From positions 124,001 to 188,000 of the forward strand of contig CAYNSO010000001.1 of NCBI GenBank assembly GCA_964399735.1: 64,000 nucleotides of DNA. Reading direction: 5' to 3'. The notes beneath the pieces were generated by a model. The model made no database searches. It was not told where the DNA came from and saw nothing but the letters and a program-made list of their open reading frames with translations. This document shows positions 17,213 to 27,240 of this stretch, one piece after another. The DNA comes from Fontivivens sp964399735 (lineage in GTDB: Bacteria; Zhuqueibacterota; Zhuqueibacteria; Residuimicrobiales; Krinioviventaceae). A program made the position numbers and the translations under genes. The stretch's first letter is position 1. Every line of letters starts with the position of its first letter.

Positions 17213-20200
17213 TGGCTTTGACGCGTTGCATGTCCTGCTCAATTTCCTTAATACGTTCACCGGCAGCCCGACCAATATTATCCGTTGCGCCCCGTTCTCG
17301 CAATACCTGGCTTAATAGTTCAATCGCTTTGGAAAAATTACCCAGCTTGCGATATGCGAGGCCCGCTTCATACAGAGCGGTCACTCCCCAGGGTAGTTTT
17401 GTCGGTTTATAGAGGTATTTAACTTTGAGAAATTCAACAATAGCTTGTTCCGTATCGCCCTTGTCGGCATACGATTTGGCAATCCAGTACTGAACTTCGG
17501 GGTCTTCTTCGGCATTTACCAGCGGTTTGAGTTGTTTCAATTCGCTGATAGCGCGTTCATAATCCTTTAGATCATATAAAAAAATACCAATTTGAATTTT
17601 TTTTGTCAATATATCGGGGGAATCAGGGTAAAGGTTGATATAGTCACGAATTGTGGCAATGGCTTTATCTTTAAGACGGAATTCATCATAACATTTTATC
17701 AAAAAATCCATAGCCTGGGCATGTAAAAGACCGGGTTTTTGAATTTTGATGACATTCTCACAGGCGGATATGCACTGAGCAAGCAGTCGGTTTTCATAAT
17801 AAAAGGTCGCCAGGTACAGATAACCGGTAGCAATCACATCCGGGTCTTTGTATTTTTCAGGAATCTGGGTTAATATTTTTAATGCGTCGTCCGGTTTTCC
17901 GGTGATAATGTACATTCGCCCCAACCCTAAATCTCCTTGTGCGCCTTCGGGCATATCGCTAAATTTTTTAGCCAGATTTTTAAATAATTTTTCTGCCGGC
18001 TCAAATTCTTTTTGCCGAACAAAATACTCGCCTTCTTCATACAGGAATTGTGCTTCGTTTGCTTTACCGGGGTATTTTTTTAGAAAATCATTGGCCAGGC
18101 TTTTGGCGCGGTTGACGTTGTCAAGTTTAAAATCGCAAACAATTTCTCGCGCACTGGCGTGGACAGCCAGATCGCCGGTTAAGTGATTTTTAATCAAGTT
18201 ATATTGACTGCGCGCTTCCACCCACATACCCCGGTCATAAAACATATCTGCTTTTCTAACTTGAGCAAGTTGCGCCAGGCTGTCCTGCGGAAAGGAATGG
18301 ATTATTTCATCATAATGACCAATAGCAACCTCGCGGTTGTTCATGGCTGCTGCCTGGTCACCCAAAGCAAGTAACGCTGTGCCACGATATTTACCAGTTT
18401 TGGTATTGTATAGATAATTACGAAAAGCCGACATGGTTTGTAATGGATTTGCCGGATCAATATTTAATTGGGTATACATCCACAACACTTGCTCATCAAT
18501 CAACGGATCAGCATAAAACGGTTGCAATTCTTCCGGTATTGCCGGCATTTCGCGGTTTATGATTGCCCGGGCTTTATCTAGTTCACCCTTTTCCATTAGC
18601 AAGCCAATTAATCGCGATTTTGCAGCATAACTATGCCGTGAATAGAAATAATGATCAACAATATCCTGCAACAGCAGCATGGTCAGTTCAGGCTGACTGC
18701 GTTCAACATAAATATCGGCAAGTAATAATTTGGAATCCAAACAAGTTGTATTGTTATTCAAGACAATTGATTTTTGCAGCAAGACAATCGCGCTGTCGGT
18801 TTCACCTAGTCTATGCAAAACGTGCGCATAATAAAACAGCACACCGGCATATATATCCGGGGACAATTTTTTACTGATTACATCACTGCAAATAATATTC
18901 GCTTTTTGCAGTTTTAGCCAATCAACAGAGTTATCGCCGGCCAGAATGATTTGTTTTACCAACTGCATGCTGAGGTCATATTTCAGGCTGTCGCAGCGGG
19001 CATCGTCAGACATATCAGCCAAAGTCGATTCAAGAAGCGGAATTTTGGTGGTTGGCGAATCCAGAGTTAAAAGTGTTGCTTTAACAAACCGATACATTGC
19101 AATGCCGCTCCAATAATTCCCCGGATATTGGCTGCGTAACGTTTGAATAACCTGCTGCAACAAACTCTGTTGTTCTGCAGCTTTGACCGGCTGGTTTTCA
19201 ATGATATACTTTTCCATCAGCGCACTATGACAAAATGCTTGATAGTATACAAGTTCAGCCCGTTCCGCGCTTTCTGTTGGTATAACGGCAAGCGCCTGTT
19301 GCAGCAATTCCAGAGCGCGGGGATAATCATGGAAAACATGAACAGTGGTTTTGGCTAATTGAATGGTTCTTTGTGTTTCAGTTAGTGATACCGGCGTTAC
19401 AGCGAACATGGTAGCGAATGATTGCTGAAGTTGTGATAAGGAAGCCGGTGCAAATTTTTGAAGAATATCAAGACGAGTTTGCACATTTTCAAATTCATCA
19501 GAGCCGGGAAATAATGATAAAAAGCGGCGATATTCCGATACAGCAGCAGCAAGATTATTTTCCGATTCATAACTGCGGGCAATTGCCAATTGCGCGTCAT
19601 CCAGAAAACGGCTCCAGGGGTTTATTGCAGTAATTGCAGCATAACTACTGCGCGCTCCCCCCCGATCCTGTAATTTGAAATTTAAAAGATTACCCAATTC
19701 AAAAACAAGTTCGTCACGAAAAGAGTTGAAATTATCATCTAGAATTTTATCCTGCAATAAACGGCTGGCTTGCAGAACATGGCCGGCATTAGCAAGTAAA
19801 GCCGCAAGATTAAGCAGGCTTTTTTCCCGAACTGCTATGTTGGTACAGAGGCTATCCTCAACAATTGTCCGGAAATGAACGATTGCATCATTATTGCGGT
19901 TTAATTTATGTTTAACAACACCCAGACGAAAATCCAAACCATATTGAAATTTGTTTTCCAGCTCTGGTTTTGAAATTTTTTCATAATTTTGCCGGGCTTG
20001 TTCCAGATCCCCACTCAAATAGTAATTATCACCCAGAATCAACTGTAAACGAGCCGTGGTAGCTGCCGGGAGTTTTTTAGTCAGCTGACTCTGCACGATT
20101 TCTAAAGATTGCCGGTAATTGCCCTGATGTTGCAGAGAGATTGCAAGACGAACAGCTGCTTCTCCAACATAATCGCTGGTTTTTCCGCTTTTTACAATAT

Positions 20201-20915
20201 CGGTTAACAGACTATCGGACTGGCTGTAGCGGCCGGAATTGGCATATAATTCCGCTTTTAACAAGCTGGCGCGGAAAGCCAGATCGTCTTCAAGACGGGA
20301 ACCGGATACTTTATTAAGGGCATTGAATGCCAGTTGAAAAGACCCCTGTTTGCCATAAATTTCCGCAGCCAGTAAATAAGCCTCAAAACGCAGTGGATGA
20401 GTAGGATAATTTTCCAGTACGAAATTGACCGCATCAATGGCGTTGATCATTTTATCGCATGCCAGATACGCCCGGCCGGCTTGTAACTGGGCTTCGGGGA
20501 TTAGTGCGCTTTTTGAGGCAAACAGACTTAATCTTTCCAGAGTGAGCGCGGCATTCAACGGTTCACCCAGTTTGAACAATAAATTGCCACGCTTTAATAA
20601 CGCCTGGTCTGTCAATGCAGATTGCGGGTATTGCATCAACAGCTGCAAATATATATTGGCTGCTGCAGATAAACTATCAATTTTTTCCAAATTTTGGCCG
20701 GCATTAAAATATGCCTGGGGTGAATTGATACTGCCGGGATAATTCTCGGTAAATTTTAAAAATTGTTGTGCAGCAAGATCATTCATGCCTTTATCCTGCA
20801 GCTGCATCGCAAAATGAAAATCTTCATCTTCCTGAAGGCTGCCTTGTTGTGCCGAAAGCTTGGTAAGCAACAGCAAAAATAGAATAAAAATCAAAAGATA
20901 CTGAACTTTTTTCAC
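17205..20915 (-). CDS. large exported tetratricopeptide-repeat protein
   Basis: 1236 residues. N-terminal signal peptide (MKKVQYLLIFILFLLLL, cleavage probably after LSA). The rest is helical with many TPR-like units, for example AQLQDKGMNDLAAQQFLKF-type openings, ALTLERLSLFASKSALIPEAQ, IAEYRRFLSLFPGSDEF-like and KFSDMPEGAQGDLGLGRMYI, resembling YbgF/BamD-type periplasmic TPR modules strung together. Likely a periplasmic or outer-membrane-associated scaffold. Start is GTG with GGAG 8 bases upstream, touching the stop of the helicase gene; its own stop overlaps nadC. No named orthologue recognised. Confidence 0.8.
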   Translation of the reverse strand: MKKVQYLLIFILFLLLLTKLSAQQGSLQEDEDFHFAMQLQDKGMNDLAAQQFLKFTENYPGSINSPQAYFNAGQNLEKIDSLSAAANIYLQLLMQYPQSALTDQALLKRGNLLFKLGEPLNAALTLERLSLFASKSALIPEAQLQAGRAYLACDKMINAIDAVNFVLENYPTHPLRFEAYLLAAEIYGKQGSFQLAFNALNKVSGSRLEDDLAFRASLLKAELYANSGRYSQSDSLLTDIVKSGKTSDYVGEAAVRLAISLQHQGNYRQSLEIVQSQLTKKLPAATTARLQLILGDNYYLSGDLEQARQNYEKISKPELENKFQYGLDFRLGVVKHKLNRNNDAIVHFRTIVEDSLCTNIAVREKSLLNLAALLANAGHVLQASRLLQDKILDDNFNSFRDELVFELGNLLNFKLQDRGGARSSYAAITAINPWSRFLDDAQLAIARSYESENNLAAAVSEYRRFLSLFPGSDEFENVQTRLDILQKFAPASLSQLQQSFATMFAVTPVSLTETQRTIQLAKTTVHVFHDYPRALELLQQALAVIPTESAERAELVYYQAFCHSALMEKYIIENQPVKAAEQQSLLQQVIQTLRSQYPGNYWSGIAMYRFVKATLLTLDSPTTKIPLLESTLADMSDDARCDSLKYDLSMQLVKQIILAGDNSVDWLKLQKANIICSDVISKKLSPDIYAGVLFYYAHVLHRLGETDSAIVLLQKSIVLNNNTTCLDSKLLLADIYVERSQPELTMLLLQDIVDHYFYSRHSYAAKSRLIGLLMEKGELDKARAIINREMPAIPEELQPFYADPLIDEQVLWMYTQLNIDPANPLQTMSAFRNYLYNTKTGKYRGTALLALGDQAAAMNNREVAIGHYDEIIHSFPQDSLAQLAQVRKADMFYDRGMWVEARSQYNLIKNHLTGDLAVHASAREIVCDFKLDNVNRAKSLANDFLKKYPGKANEAQFLYEEGEYFVRQKEFEPAEKLFKNLAKKFSDMPEGAQGDLGLGRMYIITGKPDDALKILTQIPEKYKDPDVIATGYLYLATFYYENRLLAQCISACENVIKIQKPGLLHAQAMDFLIKCYDEFRLKDKAIATIRDYINLYPDSPDILTKKIQIGIFLYDLKDYERAISELKQLKPLVNAEEDPEVQYWIAKSYADKGDTEQAIVEFLKVKYLYKPTKLPWGVTALYEAGLAYRKLGNFSKAIELLSQVLRERGATDNIGRAAGERIKEIEQDMQRVKANG

Positions 20916-23113
20916 TATAAAATCTCCAATTTTGCATACGGATAAACCAAACGTTTTTCACCTTCCCTATCAAACAATATCATCAACTTGATTGTTCCAT
21001 TGCCATGCTCAATTTTCAATATAGTCCCTTTTCCAAAGATATTGTGTTTTACCCGCATTCCCACCTGGAATTCATGACTTTCCTGAGACTGATTTTCATA
21101 ATCCGGCATGACGCTGTTTGAATTATAATTGAAATTTGTCTGTTTCGCGGACGGTATTTTGGCAGCACGACTGGCAACACTCTCAATAAAACGGAAATCC
21201 AGTTCTTTGATAAACCGAGATTTTACCTGGGCGGGATTTTCCGTATACTTGCGCCGATTTTTAGCCCAGGTTAGATATAATTTATCTTTGGCCCGCGTGG
21301 CCCCCACATAAAACAGCCGCCGTTCTTCTTCAAGAGCAAGAGGATCATCCGTTGAACGGGATAAAGGAAACAACCCCTCTTCCAGGCCGGTTATAAATAC
21401 CACTGGAAATTCCAGTCCTTTGGCGGCATGTAAAGTCATCAGGGTTACGGCATTTTTTCGGTCATCCCAGGTATCAATGTCGGTTATTAATGATACATGC
21501 TGTAAAAACTCTTCCAGGCGCGCTTCCGGACCATTATTATTGCTAAATTCTACAAGGGCAACCATCAACTCGCGAATATTTTCAGCACGGGTTTGTGATT
21601 CGACAGAATTATCTTCTTTATATAGCTTTAATATGCCGGTTTCTTCAAGTAATGAACTGGCAATTTCAGCAGGTGGCAGTTCGTTGCGTAAAGAGCTGTA
21701 TTTGTTAATCAATTTATAAAAAGCAGCAATACTGGTCGATGCTTTGGCAGGAATTTCCGGGATGGAATCAACTATGCTCAGGGTGTTGTAAAGCAGCATA
21801 TTATTTTCATCGGCAAACTTTTCCAGCTTGATGATTGTGGATTCGCCAATTCCCCGCAATGGAAAATTTATAATACGCTTTAAACTGATGACATCGGCAG
21901 GATTCACAAGTATTTTTAAATAAGCCAGCACATCCTTAACTTCCTTGCGTTCATAAAATTTAACGCCACCGACAATAATATAGGGAATTCCATCCAATCG
22001 CAGAGCGTCTTCAATAACACGAGACTGGGCGTTGGTACGGTAGAGGACGGCAAAATCGTAAAAACGCCGTTCCGCTTTGCGAAATTCATTGCTGATCTGG
22101 TTTACCACATAACGCGCTTCTTCCCGCTCATCCATAACGTTCATCAGGGTAACACTATCCCCTTCCGGCCGTTCCGTCCATAATTTTTTGCTGTGTCTTT
22201 TTACATTGTTTTGAATGACGGAATGAGCAACCGATAAAATATTTTTTGTGGAACGATAATTTTGTTCCAGGCGAAATTTATGGCATTTAGAGTAATCCTG
22301 TTCAAATTCCAGAATATTTCGCACATCTGCGCCCCGCCAGCGATAGATGGATTGGTCATCATCGCCGACGACGCATATATTACCCCGCTTACCGGCCAGT
22401 AAATGCAATACACTATATTGCGCCCGGTTGGTATCCTGGTATTCATCTACAAGGATATAGTGAAATTTGTTTTGATAATATTCTTTAACTTCAGGAAATT
22501 GTTGAAACAAAATGATTGGCTTGATCAGTAAATCGTCAAAATCCATTGCATTCATTTCCAGCATTCGTTTTTCATACCTGGCATAGACCTTGGCAGTAAC
22601 TTCTTCAACAGGACTGTTGACATTTGCCGCATACTCGGCAGGGAAAATCATATCGTTTTTAGCAGCGCTAATTTTCTGATTGATCACCTTGGGAGCGATA
22701 TTTTGCGCCGGTAAGGCAAGTTCTTCAAGGATCATTTTGACCAGAGTTACCTGGTCATTCATATCATAAATTGAAAAATTGCTGTTGTATCCCAGCTTTT
22801 CACCTTCAAAACGTAAAAGGCGTGCGAATAGAGAATGAAATGTGCCTATCCACATGCCGGAAATCATATCCGGCACAAGTTTTTGCACGCGTTCGCGCAT
22901 TTCAGAGGCAGCTTTGTTGGTAAAAGTCATGGCGAGTATCTGGTATGGGGCAGCTTTGCCACTGGCCAGAATATGGGCGATGCGAAAAGTCAAAACACGG
23001 GTTTTGCCGCTGCCCGCTCCGGCAAGAATAAGCACGGGGCCGTCAACCTGGTGTACGGCTTTTTGCTGCTCTTCATTTAAATCGGAATGTATCCAGTCCA
23101 GGTTATTTTTCAC
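20915..23113 (-). CDS. pcrA: UvrD/PcrA-type superfamily 1 DNA helicase
   Basis: 732 residues, complete. 3'-5' DNA helicase for repair and replication. Motif I AGAGSGKTRVLTFRI near the N-terminus, motif II VDEYQDTNRAQY, motif III VVGDDDQSIYRWRGAD, motif IV LEQNYRSTKNIL, motif V TLHAAKGLEFPVVFI and motif VI EERRLFYVGATRAKD are all present. The C-terminus carries the PcrA-like Tudor-type end (GMRVKHNIFGKGTIL) that contacts RNA polymerase in PcrA. GTG start overlapping the mltG stop. pcrA or uvrD would both be acceptable names. Confidence 0.94.
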   Translation of the reverse strand: MKNNLDWIHSDLNEEQQKAVHQVDGPVLILAGAGSGKTRVLTFRIAHILASGKAAPYQILAMTFTNKAASEMRERVQKLVPDMISGMWIGTFHSLFARLLRFEGEKLGYNSNFSIYDMNDQVTLVKMILEELALPAQNIAPKVINQKISAAKNDMIFPAEYAANVNSPVEEVTAKVYARYEKRMLEMNAMDFDDLLIKPIILFQQFPEVKEYYQNKFHYILVDEYQDTNRAQYSVLHLLAGKRGNICVVGDDDQSIYRWRGADVRNILEFEQDYSKCHKFRLEQNYRSTKNILSVAHSVIQNNVKRHSKKLWTERPEGDSVTLMNVMDEREEARYVVNQISNEFRKAERRFYDFAVLYRTNAQSRVIEDALRLDGIPYIIVGGVKFYERKEVKDVLAYLKILVNPADVISLKRIINFPLRGIGESTIIKLEKFADENNMLLYNTLSIVDSIPEIPAKASTSIAAFYKLINKYSSLRNELPPAEIASSLLEETGILKLYKEDNSVESQTRAENIRELMVALVEFSNNNGPEARLEEFLQHVSLITDIDTWDDRKNAVTLMTLHAAKGLEFPVVFITGLEEGLFPLSRSTDDPLALEEERRLFYVGATRAKDKLYLTWAKNRRKYTENPAQVKSRFIKELDFRFIESVASRAAKIPSAKQTNFNYNSNSVMPDYENQSQESHEFQVGMRVKHNIFGKGTILKIEHGNGTIKLMILFDREGEKRLVYPYAKLEIL

Positions 23114-24159
23114 TATTGCGTTTGTCCTTTCTCGCGTTTATCACGGGCAACTTGACGGCGAATTTTATCAAACTGTTGCTTGGCATTGACATGTTGACGG
23201 AGCGTTTCGCTAAAAATATGGCCGCCTTTACCATCGGCAACAAAATAAAAGTAATTGGTGGGGGCAGGAAAAACCGCCGCACGGATGGCGTTAATGCCCG
23301 GATTGCCAATGGCGCCTGGTGGTAACCCGGCATATTTATAGGTATTGTAGGGTGATTCAATTTGCAAATCGCGTTTTAACAGGCGACGGGGGCTATCGGC
23401 CAATATGTACTGAATTGTCGGATCGGCTTGTAATAACATGCCGGCGCGTAAGCGGTTGTGGTAAACCGAGGATATGAACACCATTTCGCTATCGAGAATG
23501 GCTTCTCCCTCAATGATTGAGGCAAGTGTTACAATTTGATTGAGCGTAAAGTTATATTTACTACCGGCCGCAATAATCGAATCAGTTACATTCTGATAGA
23601 ACTGGTGAATAAACTGGTCAATTACCTGCTCCGCAGAAAGACCAAAGGTGAAAAAATAGGTTTCAGGATAAAGATACCCTTCCAGAGAATGGGCATAAAT
23701 ATTAAATTTTTCAAAATAAGCGGGCTTGTTAACCAATTCGATAAATTTTGTAGAATCAATGCTCAGTTTGTTTTGTAAAATTGAAGCAATCTTGTATGAT
23801 GTAATTCCTTCGGGAATGGTAACTTTGATGAAATTTTGTTTACCCTCTGTTAAAATTTTCAACACCCGGTAATTGGAGGCATGAACTGGTATGGAAAATT
23901 TACCGGCTTTGACCCTGGTCGTTTTGCCGGTTAATCGGGCAGTCCAAAGCAGGTGTTTCGGATTTTGGATAACATTCTGATCAACGAGCAGCGCCGAAAT
24001 TGTGGAAAAAGAATCACCCCGGTTTATTATAATATTCTTCTTTTCGGTATTGGCGGACTGGAAAAATGGCCAATGAAATAAATATAAAAGAAAAAACCCG
24101 AAACAGGCAAAAACAAGCAACAACGGGACGAAAAAGTACTTGGTTAGTTTTGCTTTCAT
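23113..24159 (-). CDS. mltG: endolytic transglycosylase MltG
   Basis: 348 residues. Cleaves nascent glycan strands at the inner membrane and sets their length. One N-terminal membrane helix (about 9-29), a LysM-like region, then the YceG core with the catalytic glutamate in LASIIEGEA, followed by FISSVYHNRLRAGMLLQADPT and the C-terminal NYFYFVADGKGGHIFS block. 3 bases separate it from the CPBP protease gene, and its stop overlaps the helicase start. Confidence 0.95.
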   Translation of the reverse strand: MKAKLTKYFFVPLLLVFACFGFFLLYLFHWPFFQSANTEKKNIIINRGDSFSTISALLVDQNVIQNPKHLLWTARLTGKTTRVKAGKFSIPVHASNYRVLKILTEGKQNFIKVTIPEGITSYKIASILQNKLSIDSTKFIELVNKPAYFEKFNIYAHSLEGYLYPETYFFTFGLSAEQVIDQFIHQFYQNVTDSIIAAGSKYNFTLNQIVTLASIIEGEAILDSEMVFISSVYHNRLRAGMLLQADPTIQYILADSPRRLLKRDLQIESPYNTYKYAGLPPGAIGNPGINAIRAAVFPAPTNYFYFVADGKGGHIFSETLRQHVNAKQQFDKIRRQVARDKREKGQTQ

Positions 24160-24162
24160 AAA

Positions 24163-24936
24163 CTATCGGTAATAAATAACAAGTAAATCATAAATTGCGT
24201 GTGTATATGCAACAACGCCAAAGCCGCGTATTTTATATAATATACATAATAAAATTGCCATAAAAAAACGGAAAAATGCGCTTAGAAAAGAAAATAACTC
24301 GCCATTCAGATAATGACACCAGGAAAAAATTATTGAGGAGAACACCGCCGCCAGCAGCCAGGCTTTTACTGGATGCATTTTTAATAATATCAAAGTATAT
24401 GCCGAACCTGAAAATAGTAATACCCGGAAGATCAATTCTTCATAAAAGCCTGCTCCCAGCGACAACATAATCTCCAGGCTGCGGTCTCCGGCAGGCGTCA
24501 TATTTAAAAATAACAGAGACGTTACGGTTGAGGTCAGGTAGCCGAATATCACAGCATAAAGCGCACCTTCCAGTATGATCATAAAAAGATAGTGGAACTG
24601 AAAGACAAGTGTTTTACGATCCTGCAGGTAAAAGATTAGAGTAGTTAAACAAACAATTATCAAAGCAATGGCAAAAGTGCCATGTATGCCAAACTGGTTC
24701 AATAGTTCTTTGAATATGACTTCTGCAAAATTACGAATACTATAATCGCTGTAATTGCCAATAAATAAGGTCATAAACTCATAAGCAAGCAACAGCGGTA
24801 TGGTGCTGAGTAAACCATAAAACGGGGTACGGCTGCTCATCAGGTAGCCGGATTTACTAAAAAACCTGTCAAGAAACAGAAATTTACTGATTGCGTTAAA
24901 TATTCGGGTGATGGCCGATGTCCTTTTCCTGGGCAA
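24163..24936 (-). CDS. CPBP-family intramembrane metalloprotease
   Basis: 257 residues with about seven hydrophobic segments. The CPBP/Abi signature is complete: EELIFR (motif 1, glutamates and arginine), SWCHYL (motif 2 histidine) and THAIYD (motif 3). These glutamates and histidines form the metal site of Rce1-like proteases. Start is TTG with AAGGA upstream. It lies between polX and mltG in a tight operon. Substrate unknown. Confidence 0.85.
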   Translation of the reverse strand: MPRKRTSAITRIFNAISKFLFLDRFFSKSGYLMSSRTPFYGLLSTIPLLLAYEFMTLFIGNYSDYSIRNFAEVIFKELLNQFGIHGTFAIALIIVCLTTLIFYLQDRKTLVFQFHYLFMIILEGALYAVIFGYLTSTVTSLLFLNMTPAGDRSLEIMLSLGAGFYEELIFRVLLFSGSAYTLILLKMHPVKAWLLAAVFSSIIFSWCHYLNGELFSFLSAFFRFFMAILLCILYKIRGFGVVAYTHAIYDLLVIYYR

Positions 24937-24959
24937 GTGTGTTCCTTTATAGCAAATGT

Positions 24960-26672
24960 TTAGCGGTTGCGTTTTTGCCGGGTGCGAAATTCATCTAGAG
25001 GCAGGGTGTTTATTATATCTTTGCACTCTGCCCATCCTCTGCGGGCAGTAGCTACGCCGAATTCCATCATCATCAGGTGACTGGCCTGATGTGAATCGGT
25101 ATTGATGCAAATTTTAACGCCCTGGTCAAGTGCGCGTTTGACATGCAGGTCGGATAAATCAAGACGATCCCACCAGGAATTTAATTCCAGTACAGTGCCG
25201 GTTTCTGCGGCTACGGCAATGACCCGGTCAATATCAAGAGCGAAACCCGCCCGCCGGGAGATCAACCTGCCGGTGGGATGGCCAATAACATCGACAAACG
25301 GATTTTGCATGGCAGCAATGGTGCGGCCAGTCGGGTCAGTCTCAAAAGCGCTGTGAATGGAAGCAATGACAAAATCAAGTTGCTGGAGAATCTGATCAGA
25401 AAAATCAAGCGAACCATCCGGCAATATATCAGATTCTGTTCCGGCAAGAATTGTGAAATCGTCAAAGCGTTCATTCAGTTTGCGTATTTCCTCGATCTGC
25501 TGCATCAAGCGTTTTTCATCCAATCCGTTGGCATAGAATGCACTGCGAGAATGATCACAAAAGGCCATATATTGATACCCTAGTGAGCGAACAGTTTCAG
25601 CCATTTCGGATAGAGTCATTTGTCCGTCGCTATAGGTGGAATGAATATGCAAGTCCCCTTTTATGTCGTCGAGTGTAACCAGATGCGGCAGGCGGTTTTG
25701 TTGTGCAGCTTCAATTTCACCCCGATCTTCACGCAATTCCGGCTCAATCCAGGGCATACCAAGTTGGCGATAAATATCTTCTTCCCTTTCACCGCCAATT
25801 TTTCCCTTTTCATTATATATTCCGTATTCATTGATTTTTAAGCCCTTCTCGCGGGCTAACCCGCGCAATTTAATATTGTGGGCCTGCGAGCCGGTAAAGT
25901 ACTGCAAAGCTGCGCCATAGCTTTCCAACGATACCGCGCGCAGATCAACCTGGTAACGGTTTTCCAGAATGACGCTGGCTTTGGTATCGCCAGCGCCGGT
26001 AATATCAGTTACGCCGGGCATTTTGGTGAAAAGCTGTAAAAGCTCTGAACCGGCATTGGTTTGCGCCAGTATGTCAATATCATGCACAGTTTCCTTGCCG
26101 CGCCGTGCAGAACCGGCGGCGGTAATACGCTGTACCAATGGCCCGGCCTGTTCTCCAAGCCAGGAAATGACATGATCGATTATTGTTTGAGCAACAGCGA
26201 TTGAAATGCGGGTCTGCGAAACCTTGACTAGTTCCAGGCCTTTGTGGATTTTCTCAACCTTCTTCTCTCCCATTCCCGGCAATTTTGCCAGGGCGCCGTT
26301 TTGAATCGCTTTTTCCAGGTCGGCCAGAGTTTGCACACCCAGGTTTCGGTATGCAAGCGCTGCGGTGCGTGGCCCGAAATTGGGAATACTTAACAACGTG
26401 AACAAGTCCTGGGGAATATCATCAAGTAAAGCATCATATTGGGTTATACGGTTGTGCAGAAGATAATCCTCAATTTTGCCTTGTAACGCTTGACCAATGC
26501 CCGGTATTTCTGCCAGTTGTTTGTTTTTATACAGATCCTCTATATCATCGGTTAAATCTGTTAATATACGCGCGGCTTTGCGGTATGCATTGACTTTAAA
26601 GGCATTTTCGCCTTTGAATTCTAGTATATCAGCCATACGGGCAAATATTTCAGCAATTTCCTGATTTTTCAT
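24960..26672 (-). CDS. polX: DNA polymerase X with PHP exonuclease domain
   Basis: 570 residues. N-terminal 8-kDa-like and helix-hairpin-helix regions (LAEIPGIGQALQGKIEDYL, LAKLPGMGEKKVEKI), then the family X polymerase palm with GSARRGKETVHDIDIL holding two metal aspartates and YQVDLRAV the third, and a C-terminal PHP domain with GDLHIHSTYSDGQ, FCDHSRS, and late INTDSHQ giving the 3'-5' exonuclease metal sites. This is the usual bacterial PolX architecture and length, for short-gap base-excision repair. It starts 113 bases after the last aro gene and heads the polX-CPBP-mltG-pcrA-TPR-nadC group. Confidence 0.95.
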   Translation of the reverse strand: MKNQEIAEIFARMADILEFKGENAFKVNAYRKAARILTDLTDDIEDLYKNKQLAEIPGIGQALQGKIEDYLLHNRITQYDALLDDIPQDLFTLLSIPNFGPRTAALAYRNLGVQTLADLEKAIQNGALAKLPGMGEKKVEKIHKGLELVKVSQTRISIAVAQTIIDHVISWLGEQAGPLVQRITAAGSARRGKETVHDIDILAQTNAGSELLQLFTKMPGVTDITGAGDTKASVILENRYQVDLRAVSLESYGAALQYFTGSQAHNIKLRGLAREKGLKINEYGIYNEKGKIGGEREEDIYRQLGMPWIEPELREDRGEIEAAQQNRLPHLVTLDDIKGDLHIHSTYSDGQMTLSEMAETVRSLGYQYMAFCDHSRSAFYANGLDEKRLMQQIEEIRKLNERFDDFTILAGTESDILPDGSLDFSDQILQQLDFVIASIHSAFETDPTGRTIAAMQNPFVDVIGHPTGRLISRRAGFALDIDRVIAVAAETGTVLELNSWWDRLDLSDLHVKRALDQGVKICINTDSHQASHLMMMEFGVATARRGWAECKDIINTLPLDEFRTRQKRNR

Positions 26673-26785
26673 GAAATCTCCAGTTGATGGAAAAATATAA
26701 AATATTTGCAGTGAATAAGCAACAGCTTTTTCAAAAGGTTATTTTTTAGCCGGCTGATATTTATTATTGCCTGCGCATACTCCCC

Positions 26786-27226
26786 TTAAAGTGTTTTTAA
26801 ATAATTTTCAATATAGTGAATCCCTTCAAGGTAACCGGAAATTCCCTTGCCGGAGATTTGATGAATGCAAACTGCGCGCGTAACCGAGATTTTACGGAAA
26901 TCCTCGCGGTTATTAATATCGGAAATATGTACTTCAACTGCCGGAAGCTGCACCCCGGCTATTGCATCGCGCAGAGCATAACTATAATGGGTAAATGCAC
27001 CGGGATTGATGACAATTCCATGCGCCCATTTGCGGTTTTCATGGATAAAATCGATTAAATTCCCCTCGTGATTGGATTGATATATTTTGACGGTTATATC
27101 CAACTGCCGGGCAAGCGTTGAGATTTGCTCGTTAACATCATCCAAAGTGAAACTGCCATATATATCCGGTTCCCGTTCACCCAGCAAATTCAGGTTTGGA
27201 CCATGAATGACCAATAAATTCAACAT
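26786..27226 (-). CDS. aroQ: type II 3-dehydroquinate dehydratase
   Basis: 146 residues, usual length. Third step of the shikimate pathway: 3-dehydroquinate to 3-dehydroshikimate. Type II landmarks: HGPNLNLLGEREPDIYG with the catalytic Tyr and Arg lid, VINPGAFTHYSYALRDA, and VEVHISDINNREDFR with the catalytic His. Last gene of the aromatic operon, 14 bases after aroB. No clear terminator follows, so read-through into polX is possible. Confidence 0.97.
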   Translation of the reverse strand: MLNLLVIHGPNLNLLGEREPDIYGSFTLDDVNEQISTLARQLDITVKIYQSNHEGNLIDFIHENRKWAHGIVINPGAFTHYSYALRDAIAGVQLPAVEVHISDINNREDFRKISVTRAVCIHQISGKGISGYLEGIHYIENYLKTL

Positions 27227-27240
27227 TTAAAATTCCTTTG

